Source: Asterella californica (Eukaryota; Streptophyta; Marchantiopsida; Marchantiales; Aytoniaceae). Taken from it: a DNA stretch of 64,000 bases. The stretch is from assembly GCA_036924285.1 (NCBI GenBank), contig JAYKYS010000007.1:7812001-7876000 (forward strand). Direction: 5' to 3'. This document shows, piece after piece, positions 34,620 through 44,069 of the stretch. The notes beneath the pieces were generated by a model. That model searched no databases, was not told the DNA's origin, and saw only the letters and a list, made by a program, of their open reading frames with translations. How positions within the stretch are numbered: position 1 is the stretch's first letter; each line of letters starts with the position of its first letter. Made by a program: the position numbers and the translations under genes.

Positions 34620-37600
34620 ATGCGGCTTCTGAGTCACATATTGACTGAGTGTCTCTGCCACCACCAGTCACATGACATCTCATCACAAGTGGTTCAATTC
34701 GCTCGAGCTTATAGAGACTCCTCATTTTATGGTGACAAACGATGACACCAAGCACCAGATCCAGCACAAAGCTAACATTCTGCTAGACATTATTGCTTCA
34801 ACGTTTATTGGTATAGAGAATGTCCTGCATGTACTCATATTAACTGTAAACTTGCTATATGTAGAACATTTGATAGAGTAACGTCTGCATGTGCACCTCA
34901 ATAAAGATAGATGTTTTATTGAAGATTATAATAGCATTGTCATAGCTCGAGGTAACAAGAGTGGTAGGTAGTTCAAACTAGATGTTTCTATGCCTAAGTT
35001 ACAAGCTGCCATGTATGAACAGAGTGGTCCAATAGTGTCTGATATTGACATCTGACACAAACGAACTAGGCACATGAACTTCCAGAGACTGCAATGCCTT
35101 CCAAGTTCTAACTTGGTTACATGTCAATTCGACAATCCTTTAAGAGATTTGGTAGCAGAGAGAACAAGTTCTCGGAGCTTGATCACACTGATGTATGGAC
35201 TACTTCTCAGTCAAATATGATCGATTTTCAGTACTTCGTGTCCTTCATTGATGATCATTTGCGTTATACTTGGATCTATTTGTTGAGAAACAAGTCCTCT
35301 GCCGAAGTAATATCAGCATTCCAGATTTTCCGCAAGTTGGTGGAGAAATAGTATGGAGAATCTATCCTCTGTATGAGATCTGATGAAAGAGACGAGTTCT
35401 TTTCTGGAGAGTTTGATGCATATTTGCGTGAGCATGGCATCCAATGCCGCCAGCCGTCTCAGCCTAATTCATGATAAGCCCACCAACTTCTTAGTAATAT
35501 GCTATAGTTAAAAATCACCAACATGTCAAGATTCAAATTTTAATTTGTTTCACACTACCGTATTCATGTAGTTCGCAGCAAAACAGAGTTATCGAGCTCA
35601 AGAACTGACACATAGCAGAAGGTGCATGTGCTATGTTGAACGAGAAGACCATGCCCATATCTTATTGTGCGTATGATTTATGTGCGATGTATCTCATGAA
35701 TCATACATCTACAGCGGCAGTCCACAACTAGACATTGATGGAGATCTTCACAGGCAGTATGTCTGATTACTATTTCTTTCAAGTTTTCAGATGTATCTGG
35801 TATACGCACATACTTTGAAAAGATTATATCAGAAAGCAGATAAATATATCTTCTTTGGATATGCTTCTGATACGAAAAGGTATAGATGTTATAATCTTTC
35901 TTTGAAGTAGTTATATATTCGTAGAGATGTTGTCTTTGATGAACTACAGTCTTGTGTTTGCTCTTACACTTGTCGTAGCCATCCTTGTACCTATTGTAGA
36001 TCTAAGGAATCAGTTCACTGTAGTATCTCAGAGTAATATGTTGATATATGAAGAAATCATTGATTCTAAATCATAATAAGTTTCACATAGAGCTGTTGTC
36101 AACGTTGGAGTCCAGGTAGCACAACATACTGAGACTAGTGTAGTTTCTACACAAGACGAGTGAGTGCTGTTACAACGTAGGTTTGACTCGTCTAGATATT
36201 TGGATCTTCCACATCTCTTGGATACTTTATCTCATACCTTGGCATATACGACATATCAGTTGCAATGGGAGGTCTAGTGCACCGATGCTCTCTCGCAAAT
36301 CTGAACGGCCAAAGCATCCAAATGAGTAGGTATATGCATGAAGATTTTCTTACTGCACATCATACATATATGATCAATGTTCTTCATGAACAAGAACCGA
36401 GTTCACTTGAGGAGGTGATGCACAAAGTCTAGTGGGTTAGTGTAATGGAAGCTGAGCTTGTTGCGCTTCACCACCAACAGACTTAGGAGTTGGTGAATTT
36501 ACTTGAGGATAAGAAAGCGATTGGTTGTAAATGGATCTTCAAGGTCAAGCACAACTCGGATGGTACAGTGTGTCTGTACAAGATCATATTGGTAGTCAAG
36601 GACTACGCGCAATAACATAGAGTGCATTTTGATGACACACTCCAGTTGCAAAGATGATGATTGTTCAAATCGCATTAACAGTTGACTTAGAAAGGGTTGA
36701 AGATGCACCAGATGGACTTCAAGAATGTCTTCCTCAATGGTGATACTGAGAAGGATATCTACATGCAGCAACCTCCAGGTTATGAGGATCCTAAGTTCCC
36801 TTCTCGTGTGTGTAAGTTACGAAAATCTCTTTAAGGTCTGAAATAGACACCAAGAGCAAGATATGCAAAGATCAATTCTTACTTGCAGTCTCTTGGTTTT
36901 CATCTCTGTAGTTTGGACTTTATCTTGTATTCATTAAAAATACGAGATCAGATTGTGATGATCAACATTCATGTTGATGATTTAATCATTACTGATAACT
37001 ACGAGGAGCTTATTTTCCAAATCAAATATCACTTGAAATCTGAGTTCGAGATGATGGACTTAGAAGAGCTCAAGTATTTCCTTCCTGATGAGTTCGTTAG
37101 AGATGGGAAGGATGTTTGGCTTGTACAACGACAGTATGTTCTCAGTATGCTTGAGAGATCTGGTATGCTTGACTGCAAAACGATTGCTACGTCATTAGAG
37201 CAAGGGGTAAAGCTAGAAGTGTAAGATGGTGAGTCACTTGATGATCCCCTCAAGTAAAGACAGATGATTGGAAGTCTTATCTACCTCACTATCATTGTAT
37301 CAGACTTGAGCTATGCCGCCGGTCTGATCAGTCTGTCTATGCAATCACCACGGAGATCATATTTGGAAGCTGTCAAGCGGATCCTCCGCTACATGAAGTT
37401 CTCGATGCAGTACGGACTTCACTATCGATACGATAGACTATTGTTGTTACATGGCTACACTGATGCTGATTTGACAAGGAATGCAGACAAGAGATCTACG
37501 TCAAGTTATGCTTTTGGACTTAGAAGTGCTGCTATAAGCTGAGCTTCTAAGAAGCAACCGTTGGTTGCTTTGTCATCCACATAAGCAAAGTATCGAGGAA

Positions 37601-37910
37601 CAACGAACGCAACATGCAAATCTATGTTTGCTATCTGCTATTTGATGTGGATTGTACATATCTTGTTTTTGTATATACGAACAACATTAGCAATATGAAG
37701 TTAGTTAATAATCATGTTTTCCATGCTATGACGAAGCACATTGAGGTGCACTATCATTTCATATTAGAGAGAAGGTCCTTGCAAGAGAGATTAAGCTCAG
37801 TTATGTGAGCACAAGAGATCATGTTGCCTATATCTTTACTAAGGCATTGTCTAGAGATAAATTTGTTGCTTTCGGATATTGTCTAGTACATGATGTAGAT
37901 CTAGCTTGAA
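34620..37910 (+). pseudogene. Copia pol remnant (protease, integrase, RT, RNase H)
   Basis: The protease region ends in MTSHHKWFNSLELIETPHFM (34672); its DSG motif is scrambled. Integrase: an HHCC-like RTRHMNFQRLQCL near 35067, core LDHTDVWTTSQSN and VSFIDDHLRYTWIYLL (35178-35290), then MRSDERDEF. About 100 bp of unrelated AT-rich DNA interrupts the block leading to the last catalytic Glu (35474-35575), after which HIAEGACAMLNEKTMPISY resumes. Reverse transcriptase: GCKWIFKVKHNSDGTV (36525), [15 protein letters not shown] (36755), and HVDDLII (about 36970) in place of YVDD. RNase H: IGSLIYLTIIVSDLSYA to STSSYAFGL (37264-37525), then SKKQPLVALSS and the LSRDKF end. Confidence 0.88.
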
Positions 37911-37916
37911 GGGGAG

Positions 37917-38150
37917 TGTTGATATAGTCCCAAGCTCTACTAGATGGACGGCTAATACAAGCCGGAGTAGTTAAGATTGTTATGTATAGTTAGTTAGAGG
38001 ACTAACTCACCATTAAGATTTCACTTGTACTCACTCCCATTATATATACATGGAGAGATGAAACCTCTCATATCTCATTCCTTTTTACTTGTTTACTCGC
38101 TCTCTCTTCTTACTAGAAGTATCGATCTTTCTATTTGATATTCCCCCAGC
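37917..38150 (+). repeat. Partial copia 3' LTR
   Basis: It begins with TG directly after the polypurine tract AAGGGGAG. It contains ATTATATATACATGGAG near 38039, a good TATA box, followed by a pyrimidine-rich CTCTCATATCTCATTCC tract that fits an LTR transcription start region. The right boundary is not defined because there is no second LTR to compare. Confidence 0.6.
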
Positions 38151-38239
38151 TAATACTACTCCTATAAACTGTACACTATACTGATGATATGTATTTATAT
38201 TATTTTATTTTGTGAGGGAAGAATTATTTTGTACATCTG

Positions 38240-38490
38240 TCAGACATGCATATTATTCACCATTAAAATAGAGAGGGTGGCATGTCCATTAATTTAATAT
38301 ATAACCTTTCTAGCTATAAGAACTAGATAATAAATTAATATTTACTGAAATTTAATACTCCTTTGGTATCTAGAGCTCTGGTCTTGTACTATAGGAAGCG
38401 TGATCTGGTGTGCTCTGCTTATGGGTTATGTCTAGATGAAGCCATGATGTTCTTTAATTTATCAAATAATATTTGCACATAAATTTGAAT
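38240..38490 (+). repeat. Family-1 repeat copy
   Basis: It begins ATGCATATTATTCACC near 38246, followed by the AT-rich hairpin (TTAATTTAATATATAACCTT facing AGATAATAAATTAA). Then come TCTTGTACTATAGGAAGCG and the core GCTTATGGGTTATGTCTAGA (38418-38437). It has no clear end motif before a break near 38490. Confidence 0.6.
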
Positions 38491-38689
38491 TAAAATCAAA
38501 ATTTGATGTATATATATCTAACAGAAAGAAAACAAATAGCAAAAGCAGTACAAGTAGCTGTGAAGCAAAAAGTCAGAACATGTAAAAAAACTCACGGAAT
38601 TCATCTCACCTCAACCACTTCATTTGTTTTCATTATGTTATTGCACTTTTCTTCTTTTTCTCTGTCTACATTTATCGAGCAATTTGGAC

Positions 38690-38897
38690 GTAGATTCTTT
38701 GTTCGGAAGAGGAGGAATATGCATGTGTTTTTAATTTCGTTGTTATTTGCTTCCAGTCTCCTGGATATATACCGTTAGAAAGGCATTCGAGTTCTTCTCA
38801 ATTATTAAAATTAGTATAAAATCTATTTAATATTTTAATATTTGCTAATAACAGGGAGGGGACAAATGCTCTCCAGAAGTTCATGTTGCATGCAGAT
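38690..38897 (+). repeat. Second family-1 fragment with end motif
   Basis: TTCGGAAGAGGAGGAATATG at about 38702 matches the start of the copy at 15720. The end GCTCTCCAGAAGTTCATGTTGCATGCA lies at 38869-38895. With the copy at 38240 it may be one element split by an insertion, or two nested copies. Confidence 0.55.
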
Positions 38898-38982
38898 TCG
38901 TCCAATTTTACACAATGTAATTAACTTTTGTTTTGCTGAACTCTTGTTGTGAGGTTCGTGGAACTTCGTGCTCTGTTTGGAA

Positions 38983-39356
38983 TAATAGGGGTGTCAAAGT
39001 TAAGAAATTTCTGAAATATACAAAATCCGCGGACGAGTTACGGCTTCGGCGAGACTGCGGCCAGTGTTTCATGCGGGCACCTCCTGAGGTACCCGCAGGA
39101 AAACGCCGTGGGCGTTTTCTTAACGGTTATTCAGTGGTTTCGTCCGCTTTAATTTGCAATAGATTCTCTGCTGTTCAGAGTCATTATCTTGAGTGTACAA
39201 ATGAAAATTAATCAGTGATAAAATTTTTTGATGTTCAGTCACAGGCGCGACCCAAAATGAGTCGCGGTTATATACAAACTTACATGTGATAATTCTAGGG
39301 CCAGTTACCTCTTTGCCGTTGAAGAATCTTTCCTCTGAACTTTGACACCCCTATTA
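38983..39356. mobile_element. 374-bp MITE with 19-bp perfect inverted ends (hAT-like)
   Basis: TAATAGGGGTGTCAAAGTT at 38983-39001 is the exact reverse complement of 39338-39356. A TAGGGGTGTCAAA-type end is common in hAT-superfamily transposons. The interior is GC-rich for the area and does not encode a transposase. The 8-bp flanks do not match, so a target duplication is not visible. An open frame (38933-39211) crosses the left end and is incidental. Confidence 0.8.
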
Positions 39357-40032
39357 CCATTAGAAACCATCGGCGACAGATGAGACAAGCGGAGCAGAAA
39401 GACTCTCACCGGAGACTTTTGACCTCATTCTTGGGCTTTCCGTCCTCCGAGTCCTCCCTCGCCCCGGCCTTGCCCTTCTGATTTATACCCATTTCTTGAT
39501 CGAGACTTTTCCCACTGGCATGGCCAAAACTGAGCATCATTCATTCTGGTGTTACCCTCTTCCCTTTTCAAGTCAAAATGAAGGCACTCATGGTATCAGA
39601 GGAGATGGGAAACGCCCATTGTCAGCAGGTTCACTCTCCCTTGTGTTTCTATATAGCAACATGCCAGCAACTCAACTCATGAGTAGAAGCAGGATATCGA
39701 TAACGCCAAATGTGGCAGTGTTCCAGACCAAGTCATGACTCTTGCAGGACCTGGCCGAGTGGAAGCATCTCCACCCGTAACTATTTATCTTTATTTCAGA
39801 GATTAAAAGTAAAAGATTTATAGTTTTAAAATCTTTTATTTTTTATTTCTCACCATGATCTTTAAATATCCATGAAAAGAACATAAAATACTCGAAACTT
39901 CACCAAAGTACCAGAGTCTTATCTTGGGTGAAGAAGATGTTATACAATGTTACAAGCTAAAAATGTACGGAATATGTAAAAATATTATAAATTAAAACAT
40001 TTCCTAGAAATAACGGGTGGGAATTGTTTTCC

Positions 40033-40115
40033 TTTAAACCCCAAGTGTAGGTATAGAGGCACAGGAAATAATAATTTGTTCCTTCTTGTGTATTTTAGGT
40101 TAGAGAGAAGATACT
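40033..40115 (+). repeat. Family-2 repeat copy
   Basis: CTTTAAACCCCAAGTGTAGG runs into TATAGAGGCACAGGAAATAA, then TTTGTTCCTTCTTGTGTATTTTAGG. It is closely parallel to the copy 344 bp downstream. Confidence 0.6.
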
Positions 40116-40376
40116 ATTTTGTTCGGAGAAACCACCAAAATGTCGTTTCAGTATTTCGCAATGGACTTTCAATAGTAAGTTGTGAAGTGAATTATAAAGT
40201 ATAAAACTCTGGGAAAGCTTTGATTTATTTCTTCACTTAACCGATTATATTATACAAGTGAATTTTTTAGCAAAAATATTTTGAGTATAACGATTAAATT
40301 TATTTATTCGTTAACTGCGCGCTCGCATAATAAAGTCCTCCTGGTTACCAGATATATTTACAGGAACACTTGTGCT

Positions 40377-40460
40377 TTAAACCCCAACTGCGGTATAAAA
40401 GCAGGAAAATAAATATTCCTTTTTCTCCTCGTGTATTTTTGGATAAAGAAAATATTGAAT
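40377..40460 (+). repeat. Family-2 repeat copy with TATA-like motif
   Basis: CTTTAAACCCCAACTGCGG runs into TATAAAAGCAGGAAAATAA, then ATTCCTTTTTCTCCTCGTGT and ATTTTTGGA. This is the clearest copy for deriving a consensus. Confidence 0.6.
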
Positions 40461-42059
40461 TTTGTTCCCAAAAACCAGCAAACTTTGTGTAAAAATGTCT
40501 CAATTGCTACAAAGCTTTTTATCCTCGTGTTTCGTCACTGCTTTGATTTTTTTCTCCTTCCCCTTACTTTTTTGAATTTCCATCTTAATACTTAACGCTA
40601 GACAACTTTCTTGGAGCTAACAACACGATAAGATAAGATAAATATCAGACATAAGACTCATTCTTTCTTTTCATCAACCTGAATAGCTTCCCACTATCTC
40701 TCTTGGTTTCCTCTTTGTCTATACCATCATGTTCATTGATATGTTTCACAAAAATCAGAAACCTCTTAATAGACACAACATCAACTCCATTTTCTTATGT
40801 TGCTTGTGCATAACATCTTTCTTATATTATGCACTAAGATAACATAAGAAAACTTCTTCAAATATAACTTTTATTTCTTTTGACTGTTTAGCTAGATCCA
40901 CTTTCATCTCACACGTTATTCTGTATTTGTATTACTGAATTTGTCAGTCTCAATCATAATGTGTTACACTTTCTCAATTTTGTGCGTTCTATAAAAATCT
41001 ATAATGTAACATGTTCGTATTTTAGACATTATTATCTCAATAACAAGACCCATCCTCTCTCTTTATTGTCTCTAGGATTTACTTTCACGATTACGTAAAA
41101 ACCTGATTATAAACACTGAAAATCTGTTTTCTGAAATGTTGTTAGTGAGTAAAGACACCTCTTCTTGAATAATTTTCTTGTTCTTTTATTGTGAATCCTT
41201 TTTTCTCACTTCTCTCATCCAAGAGCAAACATAATTGGTCTATACTTGCCTTATAATAGCTCATATATCGTTTGAAGAAAAAACTCAATCTACTTTAGAT
41301 CTAAGGTCAAATGTTTGCAAAGAGAAAGCTGGCAAAACATCTAGTCAAATTCACTACAGATTTTATTAGGACTCATCTTCATCTTTTTGTTGTCTCCGGA
41401 CATGTTTTCTAAGATTTTCAAAACATTCAGCAATTTATCAGTAGCATTTGGTTTTGGTCAGTTCATCGCATCTACTTATTTTCGATGATTAAGGATAATG
41501 TTTTACAAAACTCCAAGTTAATATGTTACAAAGACATTTTAAATAATATTTTTTTTAGGTACATGGGTGACTGACTGCGAACACGAGCTTCTCGCATTCC
41601 GATGACGTGACATTTTGGCCAGTCAAGAGTGTGATCAAGAAACGTAAAGTTAAGAGGAGTGGGTCAAGTTCTACAAATGCATTCGGGGTGTGGTCAAGTA
41701 AATTTCTGTGTTACTCGAGACACTGGATCGTAATTGACACGTTGTTCACTTAAATCCTCGTACTAAGGCGGATTGCAGTCGTTTGATGATATTATACGAT
41801 GAGATATCAAAAGAAGATGATCCCAAGCTTTACGTCCAAGAAGAGAGCTTGCTAAATCATAAAACTGTTTGAAATCTCCTGATGCTATCTATATTAAAGA
41901 AATTTGGACATAGAGCTAGGTAGATTGACGGAGAGCCAAAACTAAGATCTCTCTTTCCGTTTTAGGATAAAGACCCTAGAAAGCCTCTTTACGTGTGTTA
42001 GAATGATGAGCTTCTAATTTATTTCGTTTATGCAACAAATCAGCCCTACTACTTCATCA

Positions 42060-42275
42060 ATGATGGAGGAATTGAATATGTAAGGAGTTTAATTTAATAC
42101 CTAATCCTTCCTGTCGGAAGAGTTAGGTATTAAATTAAACTTAGTGTACATTAGTGGTTTAATGAGCAGTGATTCCTGGACTTGTACATCTTGAAACGCG
42201 ACACTGGGATCAAGCTTTATGGGTTATCTCCTACTCTCCCTATGTTTTCAGATATTTTCAAAAATAAAAATTTAT
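42060..42275 (+). repeat. Family-1 repeat copy with perfect hairpin
   Basis: AGTTTAATTTAATACCTAA at 42086-42104 and its exact reverse complement at 42123-42141 form a 19-bp stem, with TTCC/GGAA pairing inside the loop. CTTGTACATCTTGAAACGCG and the core GCTTTATGGGTTATCTCCTA follow (42214-42233). The end motif is absent. Confidence 0.7.
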
Positions 42276-42630
42276 ATAATCTCGCTTCCCTTTCCCCGCT
42301 TGTCCTTTTCCCTTCCCCTGCCGGATGTACACTTTGGTCGCTTATTTATTCAACTCTAAGTCTGCAACAGAGCTTCAGATTATGCGCTACAATTTCTAAG
42401 AGGCTTGGGTGTCAGAGGTGGAGATGCCTCAGTATCAACCAACTTGGGTAGAAATCCTAAGCCTTCCTGATGTTTATTATCGCAACCTTTGATCTGAATT
42501 CTCTGAAGTTTCATGGTTTTCTCATTAATTTAAATATTTTTTTCATGAATCAGATATGAATATGAATATAATTTTTGTTTTGAAATAGCTATTTATTTCA
42601 GTAATGAAACATAAAAGAAATACGCTAATC

Positions 42631-42987
42631 CAAAATTTAAATATAAGAATGCTTGAACACGTTCTGAATAGATTTGTTGTGTTTAATCACACCACTCTTA
42701 AAAAAATATTATTTGATTATATCGATAACCGATCATCGATAATAAAATCAGTTACTTTATCATTTTATTTTTATTTAGTATTAAATACTTATATTATTTA
42801 AATCATTATAATTATAAAAAAATATTATTTAGAAATTCATGTTTACTATACAAAATTTCAATGATACGAAGAAGTGATTAATTTGACAGTGTATACGGTA
42901 TCAGACGGGTGATAAGACAATCATCGTTAAGAAGGATGTGATCAAGCATAACAAACTTATTGTGGGTATGATCAAGCAAATTTCTGG
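42631..42987. repeat. Family-3 inverted-repeat element
   Basis: ATGCTTGAACACGTTCTGAA near 42649 and GATTTGTTGTGTTTAATCAC near 42671 oppose, in reverse complement, TGTGATCAAGCATAACAAAC (about 42937) and GGTATGATCAAGCAAATTTC (about 42965). The arms are diverged but the order is kept. They match the ends of the element at 27515-27870. Confidence 0.65.
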
Positions 42988-43516
42988 ATCTTTGTCTCTT
43001 GGCTCCGCTAATTAGGGGAACGCTATTTCAGTACGCTTTGGTAGCTGTTTCCGAAAATAGGCATCTCGGAACTCAAAATCCTTCAAATTAAATATACCTG
43101 CCCGTAATCCGTTCTTTTCAGTTCCTTTTGTTTCGGTGCTGCATCTTCAAGACTTCAACTGACAGGAAAGTACCGTACAATGTTTTGCAGCACCATCTCA
43201 GGCCAAATTGGCACTTTTAACGTGGGCCCTAACCATCCAGTAACCCTTGCAGGGGATATGTACGGGTGACCATATCGACCAGTCAGACGCTATCGAGGAC
43301 AGTGAAACGTACAGTCGGATGACTTTCCACTCCTTTCCATAGTCACGTCGTTAGATAATCCACACTTCCCGCCAGTTGCTGTCGTCGGGAGTTATCATTT
43401 CAAACCTTGATTCAAAGCTTTTACCGTCCGCTTGAAATCTGAAACTTAGAGGCGATTGTTTTATACTTACCGTCGTTCCCTGAGTCTTCTATTTACGAAC
43501 GTGGAGGAAAACCTTA

Positions 43517-43864
43517 GAGCATCTCCACCGCGGGTCTTTAAAGGCTCCCGATTGGAGGGAACTTTCCGACCGTTGATCTTTATACTAATTTTTAATTTAC
43601 GAAATTCTCTAGAAACTACTGCGATTCTCTAACTTAAAGATTGCAGTAAAGACCCCTTAACCCCATATCACCTTTAACTCCCTATCAAACCGTTGAGGAA
43701 CGGTTTTTGATAGTTCTGAAAAGTTTTGAGTTTTTAATAACTTTTAGAAATTTATTTAAAGAATACGATGAGAAAATTCCTCCTTAAAGATAAAGATATT
43801 TCACTCTTCATCTGTAAATTAGAGTGACAAGGAGGTCTTTATCTCTATACGGGTGGAGATGCTC
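43517..43864. mobile_element. Tourist-like MITE (PIF/Harbinger type), 348 bp
   Basis: The terminal inverted repeats are GAGCATCTCCACC at 43517-43529 and GGTGGAGATGCTC at 43852-43864. They are flanked by an exact 3-bp direct repeat TTA (43514-43516 and 43865-43867), the target duplication expected for PIF/Harbinger elements. Inner similarity (GGTCTTTA near the left end, TAAAGACCTCC reading in from the right) extends the fold-back. No transposase is encoded. It lies at the border between the AT-rich block and the gene island. Confidence 0.88.
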
Positions 43865-44013
43865 TTAGCTGTTTTGTTAGAGTACGAATAGAAACGTATG
43901 ATACTATTGGCGCGCCTTGTGACTCTTGTCCCATTCTGGACATCGTCTTAGAGTTGCATTCCTTCATTTGAAGACGTTTAACTTACCTGATGAACCTCTA
44001 AAGGTCTTATAGA

Positions 44014-44068
44014 CAGAGCGAGCGAGCGAGCGAGAAGACACAAAGAGAGAAAGCGAGCGAGAAGACAT
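44014..44068. repeat. GAGC/GA-rich microsatellite
   Basis: GAGCGAGCGAGCGAGCGAGA is followed by AGACACAAAGAGAGAAAGCG and AGCGAGAAGACATTG. This is an impure (GAGC)n tract with a short duplication of GAGCGAGAAGACA. Confidence 0.85.
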
Positions 44069-44069
44069 T

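Larger units (their letters stand above)
33715..38150 (+). mobile_element. Degenerate Ty1/copia LTR retrotransposon
   Basis: Gag, CCHC knuckle, protease, integrase, reverse transcriptase and RNase H occur in copia (Pseudoviridae) order, with integrase before reverse transcriptase. A polypurine tract AAGGGGAG (37909-37916) follows the last coding block. The sequence after it starts TGTTGATATAGTCCC and looks like a 3' LTR. Stops and shifts occur throughout and the 5' LTR is missing, so the copy is inactive and truncated. Confidence 0.92.
39357..42060. other. AT-rich intergenic stretch with family-2 copies
   Basis: 39380-39740 is GC-balanced with an 80-codon open frame (39496-39738) of no recognised family. 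Two family-2 copies lie at 40033 and 40377. The rest is AT-rich without coding features. The right end of a family-3 element is at about 41620-41722 (GTGATCAAGAAACG..., GTGTGGTCAAGTAAATTTCTG). Confidence 0.5.
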
